This document shows, one piece after another, positions 1 to 8,314 of a stretch of 64,000 nucleotides of DNA. The notes below the pieces were generated by a model, which saw only the letters and a program-made list of their open reading frames with translations, ran no database searches and was not told where the DNA came from. The stretch covers positions 124,001 through 188,000 of the forward strand of contig NZ_JBDOHS010000003.1 of the NCBI RefSeq assembly GCF_039832105.1, given 5' to 3'. The translations under genes were made by a program, and so were the position numbers. Position 1 is the stretch's first letter, and each line of letters opens with the position of its first letter. The stretch is from Dorea_A sp016295505 (GTDB lineage: Bacteria; Bacillota; Clostridia; Lachnospirales; Lachnospiraceae).

Positions 1-345
1 GCTGCTTTTTCCGAACTTCCTTTTATCATGCTCACTCCAGGCAATGATACACGCCTTCGAGGAGACCGGCTGTGCCAGGAAGCCGGCTTTCATCCCAGCA
101 TTATTCTTGAGCTCAATCAGCAGTCCACGGCTTATATGGCAGCCTCCACACAGCTCGGAGCAACTTTTATCAGTGATATTCTGGTCAGTCAACTGCCTTC
201 TTTCGAAAACCTTGTATATTATAAACTTGACGGAGATGCAGCCAGAAGGCAGGTATTCTTTTATTTCAAAAACCACAAATATAAAACCCGCGCCATGGAA
301 GAATTTCTCTCCATGATGCGTATACAAACAAAGGACGGGGAATAA
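1..345 (+). CDS. LysR-family transcriptional regulator, C-terminal part (partial)
   Basis: Open from the first base of the window in frame 1, so the gene starts outside. About 114 residues remain. They match the second half of a LysR effector-binding domain: the PFIMLTPGNDTRLR segment, the helix containing MAASTQLGATFISD, and a C-terminal strand ending FFYFKNHKYKTRAMEEF. The DNA-binding helix-turn-helix lies outside, so target and inducer cannot be inferred. Its 3' end abuts a convergent, truncated flavodoxin-fold gene whose frame runs antisense into this one. The family call is good and the specific role unknown. Confidence 0.8.
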   Translation, partial: AAFSELPFIMLTPGNDTRLRGDRLCQEAGFHPSIILELNQQSTAYMAASTQLGATFISDILVSQLPSFENLVYYKLDGDAARRQVFFYFKNHKYKTRAMEEFLSMMRIQTKDGE

Positions 346-650
346 ATCCTCGTCCTTCGTCCTGGAATGTCATGAAAATATACCGGAGAACCGATTACAA
401 TACCATCCGCTTTCGACAATTCATATAGAAGTTCCGAAATACCATCCTTTTTCGCACATTTTCCATATGACTTTTCGTTCATTCTCTTACACGCATAACA
501 ACTGATACAACCTGTATAGATGTAATCATAAACATATATTTTCTTTATTTTTGCATCCGGTATAATATCCTTTATCCCGTTTAAAGCAAAATCTAAAAGT
601 TGATCTGTATTATGTTTTTTTCTTAGGCTCCCACTCAGCGCATAAAACAT
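261..650 (-). pseudogene. 3'-truncated NAD(P)H-dependent FMN reductase / iron-sulfur flavoprotein-like gene
   Basis: The first 97 residues are a normal flavodoxin-fold start: a phosphate-binding loop ALSGSLRKKHNTDQLL, a cysteine-rich insert CISCYACKRMNEKSYGKC as in iron-sulfur flavoproteins, then ADGIVIGSPVYF before the second FMN loop. Homology stops near residue 97 (about position 360). The remaining frame is antisense to the end of the LysR gene. Family members run about 180-190 residues, so roughly half is gone, including most of the FMN site. The only in-frame start is ATG at 650, preceded by a purine-rich ribosome site. It is probably a deletion remnant and not a functional enzyme. Confidence 0.6.
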
Positions 651-756
651 CTCATGCTATCTCCCTTCTTTTCTTATCTTACTAAGATTTACAAGAAGTT
701 TCTCCTAAAAACACGAAAATACTGCTTGATCAGAATCAGATACGCCTTCCGGAAGA

Positions 757-1512
757 TTACAGTTCTATTTTCTTCATTTCTTCGAGAAATTCCCGAATAT
801 AATCCACCGCAAGATCAAGTGCTGCCTGTCCGAGCTCTACCGAAGAATCTTTTGGGTCAAACGGACCAAACCACCCACTCGGCGCAATTTCTTTTGTATC
901 TCGCACAAGTCTGACTGTACCACCTTTAAAATTCACAGCCTGAATATATGCAGCTTTCATCTCGCTTGTCGGATTTTGCGCATTAATCGGTTTACCAAGT
1001 TCCAAATGTACTGATTCTGGAGCAATCGCCATCATGGCAGACGTCTCCAAAACATCTCCGTGTCCTCCCTGGAATCTATCATCAAGCTGCGCCACCAAAC
1101 TCCACCAGTCTACACTGGCACACACACCACCTTTATGATATACCTCAAGTGCCGCCCTATCAATAGAAGGAGTATTTCCGCCATGTCCATTGAGAACTAC
1201 AAATCTTCGTACACCATGTTGCATCAATGAGTCCATTATTCCATGAAGCACAAGATATAAGCCCTCATATCCAATATTAATACTACCTTCAAAACTCAAA
1301 TGATACGGGCATACGCCATAGGGAACAGTCGGTGCTACGATCACATTGTCCACATCTTCAATATGATCTGCCAAATATGACGGAACCATATAGTCCGTTC
1401 CAAGTGCACTCTGTGTCCCATGCTGTTCTGTGCTTCCAACCGGAATCACAATAATCGGATCATTTTTGAATGCTTCTTTCGCCTGAGCTGTCGTCATCTT
1501 TCCAAGATACAT
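757..1512 (-). CDS. creatininase-family amidohydrolase
   Basis: A 251-residue protein of the creatininase family (creatinine amidohydrolase / MftE-like fold), close to the usual 240-260. Metal-site segments are present: VGSTEQHG near residues 26-33, a following aspartate in LGTDYMVP, NGHGGN about residue 110, and GGHGDVLETS about residue 148. Relatives open cyclic or linear amides, creatinine being only one substrate. It is the last gene of a three-gene minus-strand operon, 27 bases after a sodium symporter gene, which suggests that it acts on the imported compound. The family call is firm; creatinine as substrate is not supported by context. Confidence 0.85.
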   Translation of the reverse strand: MYLGKMTTAQAKEAFKNDPIIVIPVGSTEQHGTQSALGTDYMVPSYLADHIEDVDNVIVAPTVPYGVCPYHLSFEGSINIGYEGLYLVLHGIMDSLMQHGVRRFVVLNGHGGNTPSIDRAALEVYHKGGVCASVDWWSLVAQLDDRFQGGHGDVLETSAMMAIAPESVHLELGKPINAQNPTSEMKAAYIQAVNFKGGTVRLVRDTKEIAPSGWFGPFDPKDSSVELGQAALDLAVDYIREFLEEMKKIEL

Positions 1513-1539
1513 ATCATTTCCTCCTTCTTGTCTCCGCTT

Positions 1540-3024
1540 TTACTTTTTTTGAAAAATTGCGAAATGACGTTCAATTGTTTCCCGTGGCGGTGCCTGAGTC
1601 ATATTACTAACAATAACCATAGCAATTGCTCCCAGAATTGTTGACGGGAATAATGCATGAAACCCAAACGCCATCGCCTTCACAGATGGAATCAATGTAA
1701 AGCACAAAAGAGCAATTACTCCTACTACAACCGCCGCAATTGCACCCTTTGCCGTTGATTTTTTCCAATACATTCCAAACAAAATCGGCACTACAAACAC
1801 TGCCATTCCAGAAAACGCAAATAAATTAATTTCAAAAATGCTTCCTGGCTGAAATACTCCAAAACAAATTACAATGATACCGATAAATACTGTTACAACT
1901 TTTGATAACTTCATGACACTTTCATCTGTCGCTTTCTTATTAATAAGCTTCTGATAAATATCTCTTGTTACCGCACCAGTTGTAGTAACCAAAATACCAT
2001 CAATTGTAGACATACCTGCCGCAACAATTCCAGAAATAAAAATCGACGCAAGGAATGGATTTAGTCCTCTTTGAAGAATCATCGGAACAATCTGATCTGC
2101 CTTCTCAATATTCTGGATCGATGCTATTCCATTTACACCAGCCCACTCAATCAAAGTTGCTGACAAAAACATGCCGCCTGTACCCAAGAGAACCGCCTTA
2201 AACATTGTTTTGTGATCTTTCATAGCGAAGAATTTCGTAAACAAATGTGGTTGTCCCATAGTAAAAAATGACCACAGTACAATGTTAGAAACATAATATG
2301 TCCACGGCATATAACCATTTGCACCCGGGAATGTCAAATAAGCCTCATTCATATTCTGCAATGTATGATTAATGTTTTCAAAACCGCCTCCCATCACTAT
2401 TGACACAATAAACGTAACAATTGCGGTTCCTATCATAAGAGAACCTTGAATGACATCTGTCATCATCGCGCCTTTCATTCCACCTGCCATACAATATAAT
2501 ATAACAATTATACCCATTCCTACAACTCCTGCCCACTCAGGAAGTCCAGTAAATACATGAACAATAACTCCTGCTCCAATGATCTGCGCTCCCATCATAG
2601 GAACCAGGAAGAACAACATCATAACTCCCAACACTCCACTCATACTTTTTGAATGATAACGGTCAGTCAGATAATCAGCCATTGTGAGAAATCCATATTC
2701 GTGTCCAAGAGTAATCAATTTTCGTCCAATCAAAACAGCAGGTAAAATCATACAAAATACTGCACCCGGTACAGAAATTGCCATTCCTGCATATCCCACT
2801 CCATAAATTGTTCCAGGAGTTCCAAGGAATGTTCCCATAGAAAACTGAGTTGAAAAATATGCAATACCGCTGACAATCACACCAGCTTTTCCGCTAAGCA
2901 CAAAAAAGTCTCCAAGACTGCTTGTCTTACGACTTGCATACCATCCGATAAATGCCATGATTCCAAGATAAATCACCAGTACAGAATAAAACGGTATTGG
3001 TGATGGCTGAATTGCTCCATTCAT
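1540..3024 (-). CDS. sodium:solute symporter (SSS family, PanF-like)
   Basis: A 494-residue polytopic membrane protein with about 13 hydrophobic spans. It has the SSS layout: an N-terminal span then GWYASRKTSSLGDFFVLSG, and the central GGMKGAMMTDVIQG segment typical of sodium symporters. It resembles pantothenate permease PanF in length and in having a short membrane protein gene directly upstream (the PanF/YhdT arrangement). The start at 3024 is two bases from that gene's stop. The substrate is probably the compound hydrolysed by the downstream creatininase-family enzyme, which argues against simple pantothenate uptake. Substrate is inference. Confidence 0.85.
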   Translation of the reverse strand: MNGAIQPSPIPFYSVLVIYLGIMAFIGWYASRKTSSLGDFFVLSGKAGVIVSGIAYFSTQFSMGTFLGTPGTIYGVGYAGMAISVPGAVFCMILPAVLIGRKLITLGHEYGFLTMADYLTDRYHSKSMSGVLGVMMLFFLVPMMGAQIIGAGVIVHVFTGLPEWAGVVGMGIIVILYCMAGGMKGAMMTDVIQGSLMIGTAIVTFIVSIVMGGGFENINHTLQNMNEAYLTFPGANGYMPWTYYVSNIVLWSFFTMGQPHLFTKFFAMKDHKTMFKAVLLGTGGMFLSATLIEWAGVNGIASIQNIEKADQIVPMILQRGLNPFLASIFISGIVAAGMSTIDGILVTTTGAVTRDIYQKLINKKATDESVMKLSKVVTVFIGIIVICFGVFQPGSIFEINLFAFSGMAVFVVPILFGMYWKKSTAKGAIAAVVVGVIALLCFTLIPSVKAMAFGFHALFPSTILGAIAMVIVSNMTQAPPRETIERHFAIFQKK

Positions 3025-3026
3025 AT

Positions 3027-3293
3027 TTATTTTTCCTCCTTTTTCTCTTTTTCATCTTCATCATAAACATGGTATTCTTTTCTCTTCATACACATGCGAA
3101 AATATACAATGATCAACGTAAATGTAACAGCTGTATGTGCAAACCATCCGAAAAGATAACTCGGAATGCCACCTACAAACGGTATATACGTCTCACTGTA
3201 GAAAAATGGGAACGGAATCATAATCAGGAAAAACATAAACAAAAAGATAATCAGCCATGTCCGCTCAAAATGTTCATCAAATAGTTTCTTCAT
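3027..3293 (-). CDS. small two-span membrane protein, symporter companion (YhdT/DUF997-like)
   Basis: An 88-residue protein with two hydrophobic segments (about residues 12-34 and 45-68) and a highly charged tail, KRKEYHVYDEDEKEKKEEK. Its size, topology and place just upstream of an SSS symporter match small companions such as YhdT next to PanF. It is first in the operon with the symporter and the creatininase-family gene and faces an RpiR regulator. A ribosome site, AGGAG, precedes the ATG. Function is unproven; an accessory or stability subunit is the likely role. Confidence 0.7.
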   Translation of the reverse strand: MKKLFDEHFERTWLIIFLFMFFLIMIPFPFFYSETYIPFVGGIPSYLFGWFAHTAVTFTLIIVYFRMCMKRKEYHVYDEDEKEKKEEK

Positions 3294-3311
3294 AGGTATT
3301 TCTCTCCTCCT

Positions 3312-3399
3312 TTACTTTCGAAGTAATTTTCTGTACAATAAGTAAAAAAATACTTCACAATATTGTCACGTTTCTTTTTATGTAAAGTGTATACTTTAC
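3312..3399. promoter_or_regulatory. three inverted repeats between divergent operons, candidate RpiR operators
   Basis: The 213-base divergent intergenic region holds three related inverted repeats: 3312-3326 (TTACTT-TCG-AAGTAA), 3340-3355 (AAGTA-N6-TACTT) and 3382-3399 (GTAAAG-N6-CTTTAC). They share the AAGTA/TACTT core. They lie between the symporter/creatininase operon and the RpiR-type regulator, where an RpiR protein would be expected to bind. The repeats are seen directly; the assignment to this regulator is inference. Confidence 0.5.
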
Positions 3400-3506
3400 T
3401 TTATATTTTTTATTATACATGTTATAATGATTTTGTAAAGCTATTACTTATTTTTTTAATTTTATATAAAATATTTATGTTTTCAAACATAAAGAAAGGA
3501 CAGAAA

Positions 3507-4349
3507 ATGGATATTTTAGAACGAATCGAACAATTATATCCCAGCTTAACTCGAAAGCAAAAATATATTGCTGACTATTTAAAAGCCAATCCAGAAGAAA
3601 TCAGCTATATAACACTTGCGCAGTTAAGCCATCAGACATCTGCATCTGAACTTACACTTCTCAGATTCTGCCACAAAATAGGATGCAATACTTTTTTAGA
3701 ATTAAAAGAGCAATTTCGCGATTATACGCAAAAAATGATTAAACTTACTTCTACACCTACTTTTTTCACTCCTAACATCGCCTCTGGAGAAGCTTCCGAG
3801 CGCGCTGCACTGCTTCGTGAAATCTGTAGTGCAGAAGCATCTGCTTTTTCCGATTTCTTTTCAAAACTTTCACTCACTCCAATCATTGCAATGTCAGATG
3901 AAATCAGAAAAAGTAATCGAATATTTATTTTTGCTCATGATATTTCAAAAGTATTGGGCGAATTTCTAGAATCAAGGTTACGCATTTTATATTTTAACGC
4001 AACCCTCATCGATCTATCTGATTTGAACGAAACACAACTGACTATAAAACAGCTTTCAGAGGGCGATTTGGTTATTTTCTTTTCATTTCCAAGATATTAT
4101 TTCCCAATTGGAAATATTGCCAAAAAAGCTTCTGATTCTGGAGTTCCGGTATTAACCATAACCGACAGCAAGTCTTCTCCGGCAACCAAGCACAGCACGC
4201 ACCTTTTGATTTGTCCGACTTCTACAGAATTATTTTATAACTCGTTGACATTACCCATGGCAGCACTGAATCTGTTGGCATCCTGTCTTGTCATAGATAG
4301 TGTAGCCCCATCAGAACGCCAAGATTTTATCGACACTTTATCTTCTTAG
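3507..4349 (+). CDS. MurR/RpiR-family transcriptional regulator
   Basis: A 280-residue regulator. An N-terminal RpiR helix-turn-helix (LTRKQKYIADYLKANPEEIS, then LAQLSHQTSASELTLLRFCHKIG) is followed by an SIS phosphosugar-binding fold with IFIFAHDISK and GDLVIFFSFPRYYF. I chose the ATG at 3507 because AAAGGA lies just upstream and homology begins there; the frame is open further back but AT-rich and non-conserved. It is divergent from the symporter/creatininase operon and first of three co-directional genes. It is probably the regulator of both; the ligand may be a phosphorylated sugar or another small metabolite. Confidence 0.85.
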   Translation: MDILERIEQLYPSLTRKQKYIADYLKANPEEISYITLAQLSHQTSASELTLLRFCHKIGCNTFLELKEQFRDYTQKMIKLTSTPTFFTPNIASGEASERAALLREICSAEASAFSDFFSKLSLTPIIAMSDEIRKSNRIFIFAHDISKVLGEFLESRLRILYFNATLIDLSDLNETQLTIKQLSEGDLVIFFSFPRYYFPIGNIAKKASDSGVPVLTITDSKSSPATKHSTHLLICPTSTELFYNSLTLPMAALNLLASCLVIDSVAPSERQDFIDTLSS

Positions 4350-4358
4350 AGGTTTCTT

Positions 4359-5111
4359 ATGTGTGAATTATTTGGAATTATTTCAGCCGAAAGTCATGAA
4401 ATTAATGACGATTTAAAAGAGTTTTTTTCCCACAGTAACGCCCATCCTCATGGCTGGGGACTTGCCTGTCTGGAGGAAAATAACTTTCATATAGAAAAAG
4501 AACCGATTCAGGCAAGTAAAAGTAATCAGCTGAGGAAAAGACTTTCCAATCCGATAATAGTAAAAACCGCACTTGCACATATCCGCAATGCTACAATCGG
4601 AAATATCGACTATAGTAATTGTCATCCTTTTACTTACAAAGATCAGCAGGGAAGAACTTGGACTTTAATTCATAACGGCACAATTTTTAATGGTAAACTA
4701 TTAAATAAATATGTAGATATTCAAAACGGGGATACAGATAGCGAAAGGATTTTACTCTATTTAGTTGATCAAATCAACCAGGCAGAGAGTAGAAGAAAGT
4801 GTAAAATGACAAAAGAAGAACGATTTAACCTTCTGGATCTTGCAATTACCAGATTATCCCAAGGAAACAAACTGAATTTGATAGTATATGACGGAGAGTT
4901 GTTATATGTACATACAAATTACAAAAATTCTTTATATGAACTTAAAAAAGAAAAACAGATTCTCTTTTCAACAGTTCCGTTAGGGAAAGAAGCATGGCAA
5001 CCAGTTACATTCACTACTCTGCTTGCATATCAAGAAGGTAAGAAGCTCTTCATCGGAACGAATCATGGTGAAGAGTATAAAAACGACACACAAAATATAC
5101 AATCTTTATAG
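4359..5111 (+). CDS. class II glutamine amidotransferase domain protein (YafJ/GATase_4-like)
   Basis: A 250-residue N-terminal-nucleophile glutaminase. It starts MCELFGIIS, so Cys2 becomes the catalytic N-terminus after Met removal. Other family marks are HPHGWGLA, TALAHIRNATIG, the LIHNGTI oxyanion-hole segment and GDTDSERIL. Stand-alone proteins of this size occur as YafJ-type enzymes with unknown acceptors. It follows the RpiR gene by 9 bases and precedes an aminotransferase-like gene by 13, so the three are probably one operon. Ammonia transfer to a product handled by the neighbour is possible but unproven. Confidence 0.8.
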   Translation: MCELFGIISAESHEINDDLKEFFSHSNAHPHGWGLACLEENNFHIEKEPIQASKSNQLRKRLSNPIIVKTALAHIRNATIGNIDYSNCHPFTYKDQQGRTWTLIHNGTIFNGKLLNKYVDIQNGDTDSERILLYLVDQINQAESRRKCKMTKEERFNLLDLAITRLSQGNKLNLIVYDGELLYVHTNYKNSLYELKKEKQILFSTVPLGKEAWQPVTFTTLLAYQEGKKLFIGTNHGEEYKNDTQNIQSL

Positions 5112-5124
5112 GAGGTAAACTATT

Positions 5125-6183
5125 ATGGAAATAGGCGGATTTTTCCCTTACGAACCAACCCTTGAAACCGAAAACGATTATATTACGCGCACATGCCCTG
5201 ATGCGGACGATGTGGTTCATTTGATGTCCGGACGTTGTTCCATCTATTATTGTTTGCAAGACATCATGCTAACCGACAAAAAGCGTGTGGCATATCTCCC
5301 TGCCTACGATTGCGAAACAGTCATTGGATGTTTTGTAAAAGCAGGATACGAGATCCATTACTATGATTTTGACAATAACCTGATCCCACAATTTGATGAA
5401 TCCTTAATCCCCAAAATCAGTTTCTTACTCATCTGTGGATACTATGGGTATTCGACTTTTGACACAGAATTTGTAAAAAAATGTAAAAATAGTGGAGTCA
5501 CAATCATGCAGGACACAACTCATACCGCGTTTTCGCCGATTGGAGCCTGCGAAGATGCCGACTATATTTCTGTAAGTCTCCGAAAATGGATGGGCGTCAT
5601 TTCGGGTGGCCTGGCAATTAAACGGACTGGAAAGTTTAACGTTTTACCTATCCCACCAAATCAAACACAGTTATCTATGAGAGACAAAGCTTTGAAATAC
5701 AGAGCAGAATATGAAAAAACAGGTGATGAATCTCTAAACAAAGAAAGTGACGATGCTTTCTGGAAAGCTGAATTCATGCTGCGTGAAATATTCGATATGC
5801 AAGCCGGAGACGATGAATCACTGGAAACCATTAAATACTATCCGCTAGACAATTCAATCATTAAGAGACGAGAGAATTACAATTATCTTCTGAAACATTT
5901 GCCACACAATCCATCCGTACGTCCTGTCTTTCCATACCTTCCGGATGATGTGTGCCCTATGTTCTTTCCTTTTCTCGTAGACGATCGCAGTTCTTTGATT
6001 GACCATTTGAAAAAGAATCAAATTGTACCAAAAGTATATTGGCCCGTCCCTCCATTTATTGATATTGAAAAATATCCCGGAGCACAATACATATACAATC
6101 ATATAATGTCCATCAGTTGTGATCAGAGATTTTCAATTGAAGATATGCAAAAAATCGTAGACGTTTTTAAGGAATATAATTAA
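5125..6183 (+). CDS. PLP-dependent aminotransferase, DegT/DnrJ-like
   Basis: A 352-residue fold-type I PLP enzyme. Visible elements are SGRCSIYYCLQD (cofactor phosphate region), LPAYDCETV, IMQDTTHTAF with Asp130 for the pyridine nitrogen, and SVSLRKWMG with Lys154 as the likely Schiff-base lysine. The pattern matches atypical DegT/DnrJ/EryC1 proteins and not a standard class I enzyme. An AGGAGG site lies just before the ATG. It is last in an operon with a glutamine amidotransferase and an RpiR regulator and ends before a strong bidirectional terminator. The substrate is unknown; an amino sugar is one option. Confidence 0.65.
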   Translation: MEIGGFFPYEPTLETENDYITRTCPDADDVVHLMSGRCSIYYCLQDIMLTDKKRVAYLPAYDCETVIGCFVKAGYEIHYYDFDNNLIPQFDESLIPKISFLLICGYYGYSTFDTEFVKKCKNSGVTIMQDTTHTAFSPIGACEDADYISVSLRKWMGVISGGLAIKRTGKFNVLPIPPNQTQLSMRDKALKYRAEYEKTGDESLNKESDDAFWKAEFMLREIFDMQAGDDESLETIKYYPLDNSIIKRRENYNYLLKHLPHNPSVRPVFPYLPDDVCPMFFPFLVDDRSSLIDHLKKNQIVPKVYWPVPPFIDIEKYPGAQYIYNHIMSISCDQRFSIEDMQKIVDVFKEYN

Positions 6184-6188
6184 TCATC

Positions 6189-6227
6189 ACAAAAGGGAGA
6201 AGCATCACCACAGCTTCTCCCTTTTGT
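6189..6227. terminator. bidirectional intrinsic terminator
   Basis: A perfect 15-bp stem, ACAAAAGGGAGAAGC with GCTTCTCCCTTTTGT, and a 9-base loop, flanked by A/T runs usable in both directions. It separates the aminotransferase gene (plus) from iadA (minus). Confidence 0.85.
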
Positions 6228-6240
6228 AACTAAGTATCTC

Positions 6241-7383
6241 CTATTCGTATGTCCCTTTTCGCATCAGGTTTTTCTCTTTCATAAAGACTTTCCCTTTTGC
6301 AATGTATGTGCTCAAAGTCATATCTTTTTCAAACAAAAGCAGGTCTGCATCCGAACCTTCTCTAACCACTCCTTTTTCAGGCAACAAATCGAGTGCTTCT
6401 GCAACCTGACTGGTCATGTACGGTAACGCCTTCTCAAGAGGCATTCCCAGCTCTTTAACCATAAAAATCAACTCATTATATAACGCATCCACTTTGGACA
6501 CACCGATTTTCAGAAGAGTTCCATCTTGGGCATATTCCGACCAGCTTCCATGCCCATCCGAACTTATTGTAATACGTTCCGTCGAAAGTCCTCTTTCAAC
6601 AGCTTTCACAATACATTTGCCAGGAGCAAAATGCTCATTGATTGCGCACGTCAGATCAATATAACCGCCTTTTTCAAGAAATCTATATGCCTCTTCCAAG
6701 AGATTTTCATTTCTATTAACATGTGTCGGTCTAAAAATACGTATTGGAACAGAACTTTCTGAAAGCGCGCGAAAAACTGGTTTTAACCCGCACTCAGCAT
6801 CTCCCATATGCAGTACCACAATTCCCGGCTTTCCACTCAGCATGCCTGCAACTCTTGCCTTACTCGCTATCTTAATCAACTCATCTTCCGTAACATTCGG
6901 CGCACGATGATCAGAAATAGCTAATTTTAACCCCAATATTTCTTTAATAAAAACTATATCTTTATCAATCTCTCCTGTAATTGTCGGCGATGGATATCCA
7001 TATGCGCCAGTTAGTATATATGCACTCACCCCTTCTTCGGTAAGAGCTACCGCTTTTGCATATAAATTTTCTACACTTCTCGTAAGGCCATCGGTTCCCA
7101 GAAGCCCAATTACTGTTGTAATTCCGCCTTTTATCATTTCTGACAAATTAAGTTCCGGCGTTCTTGTATGAAAACTTCCTTCACCCCCACCACCAGTAAT
7201 ATGAACATGCTGATCAATCAACCCAGGTGTTAATATCTTATTTTCCCCATCAATAATCTCACACCATTCAGGCAAATTCTCAATTGAATCCTTGATGCAT
7301 TCGATTTTCTCACCACATATTAGAACATCTTTTTTCCCTATATACTCTGGAGAATAAATCTCTGCATTTTTTATTAATATCAT
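6241..7383 (-). CDS. iadA: isoaspartyl dipeptidase (beta-aspartyl-peptidase)
   Basis: A 380-residue amidohydrolase matching IadA (about 390 in E. coli). It has LTPGLIDQHVHITGGGGEG with the HxH metal pair near residues 59-61, a GAYGYPSPTITG loop, LHMGD and RPTHVNRNE with further metal histidines, and the metal aspartate in ISSDGHGS. It hydrolyses L-isoaspartyl dipeptides from damaged proteins or cyanophycin-like material. It is transcribed alone, downstream of the rplA terminator. Assignment is strong on the sum of motifs. Confidence 0.88.
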   Translation of the reverse strand: MILIKNAEIYSPEYIGKKDVLICGEKIECIKDSIENLPEWCEIIDGENKILTPGLIDQHVHITGGGGEGSFHTRTPELNLSEMIKGGITTVIGLLGTDGLTRSVENLYAKAVALTEEGVSAYILTGAYGYPSPTITGEIDKDIVFIKEILGLKLAISDHRAPNVTEDELIKIASKARVAGMLSGKPGIVVLHMGDAECGLKPVFRALSESSVPIRIFRPTHVNRNENLLEEAYRFLEKGGYIDLTCAINEHFAPGKCIVKAVERGLSTERITISSDGHGSWSEYAQDGTLLKIGVSKVDALYNELIFMVKELGMPLEKALPYMTSQVAEALDLLPEKGVVREGSDADLLLFEKDMTLSTYIAKGKVFMKEKNLMRKGTYE

Positions 7384-7444
7384 ATTATTAAACCTCTTCT
7401 TTTTTCAGAAATCTATTTTCATGTTGAACGATTTTCAATGATTT

Positions 7445-7473
7445 GTCAATATATTTTTCAGAAACTCTGAAAA
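7445..7473 (-). promoter_or_regulatory. possible iadA promoter -35 with adjacent palindrome
   Basis: On the minus strand TTGACA lies at 7445-7450. Just upstream is an 8-bp inverted repeat, TTTTCAGA-AAC-TCTGAAAA (7455-7473). A convincing -10 at 17 bases is not obvious. This could be a regulator site for iadA; support is only positional. Confidence 0.3.
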
Positions 7474-7503
7474 GCCAACACGCTTCTTTTTTTCAACAAC
7501 AAA

Positions 7504-7533
7504 CAGAGGCAGGAATACACATTCCTACCTCTG
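7504..7533 (-). terminator. terminator after rplA
   Basis: A CAGAGGTAGGAAT / ATTCCTGCCTCTG stem of 13 pairs including one G-U, 4-base loop, followed on the minus strand by TTTGTTGTTG. It ends the ribosomal protein transcript before iadA, and shows that rplJ-rplL do not follow rplA here. Confidence 0.75.
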
Positions 7534-7563
7534 CATTATTTTATATTATCATACGCAATCTGA

Positions 7564-8256
7564 TTAGTTTAGCTTCATTGGGTTGATCTTTACACCAGGT
7601 CCCATAGTAGAAGTAAGTGTCACGCTCTTTAAGAACTGACCTTTTACTGCTGCCGGTCTTGCCTTGTTGATTGCATCGATAAGCGTCTGGAAGTTGTCCG
7701 CAAGCTGTTCCTCTGTAAAGGAAGCTTTACCTACTGGCACATGGATAATGTTTGTCTTGTCAAGTCTGTACTCAATCTTACCGGCTTTGATCTCCTGGAT
7801 AGCTTTTGCTACATCCATTGTAACTGTACCAGCCTTCGGGTTTGGCATAAGTCCCTTAGGTCCAAGTACACGACCGATACGTCCAACTACACCCATCATA
7901 TCTGGTGTAGCAACTACAACGTCAAATTCAAACCAGTTTTCTTTCTGGATCTTCTCGATCAGTTCCATTCCTCCAACATAATCTGCTCCTGCTGCCTTTG
8001 CTTCATCAGCTTTAGCATCCTTAGCAAATACAAGGATACGAACCTTTTTACCTGTTCCGTGTGGCAGTACTACTGCACCACGAATCTGCTGGTCAGCGTG
8101 ACGTCCGTCACATCCGGTTCTGATATGAGCTTCAATAGTTTCATCAAATTTTGCTACTGCAGTCTTTTTAACTAATGCTACCGCATCTGCTACCTCATAG
8201 AGTGTTCCTCTGTCGATTGCTTTTGCAGCTTCAACGTATTTCTTTCCTCTTTTCAT
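7564..8256 (-). CDS. rplA: 50S ribosomal protein L1
   Basis: A 230-residue protein, standard length. It starts MKRGKKYVEAAKAIDRG and holds VLPHGTGKKVRILVFAKD, GRVLGPKGLMPNPKAGTVT and the C-terminal STMGPGVKIN, all diagnostic of L1. L1 binds the 23S L1 stalk and, in many bacteria, represses its own mRNA by binding a mimic of that site. Such a mimic lies directly upstream at 8272-8298. It is last gene of rpmG-secE-nusG-rplK-rplA and ends at a terminator. Confidence 0.98.
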   Translation of the reverse strand: MKRGKKYVEAAKAIDRGTLYEVADAVALVKKTAVAKFDETIEAHIRTGCDGRHADQQIRGAVVLPHGTGKKVRILVFAKDAKADEAKAAGADYVGGMELIEKIQKENWFEFDVVVATPDMMGVVGRIGRVLGPKGLMPNPKAGTVTMDVAKAIQEIKAGKIEYRLDKTNIIHVPVGKASFTEEQLADNFQTLIDAINKARPAAVKGQFLKSVTLTSTMGPGVKINPMKLN

Positions 8257-8271
8257 TTATAAAACCTCCTA

Positions 8272-8298
8272 GTGGTAATGGCGGGATAACCCTCCCAC
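8272..8298 (-). promoter_or_regulatory. L1-binding-site mimic in the rplA leader
   Basis: The minus strand reads GTGGGAGGG, a 4-base loop, CCCGCC, then ATTACCAC, ending 5 bases before AGGAGG of rplA. The outer GTGG/CCAC and inner GGG/CCC pairing copies the helix 76/77 base of 23S rRNA (GUGGGAGGC ... UACCAC), the known L1 site. It is therefore likely an autoregulatory target for L1. A second copy precedes rplK. Confidence 0.7.
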
Positions 8299-8314
8299 AA
8301 TTCTTCATTTACAA

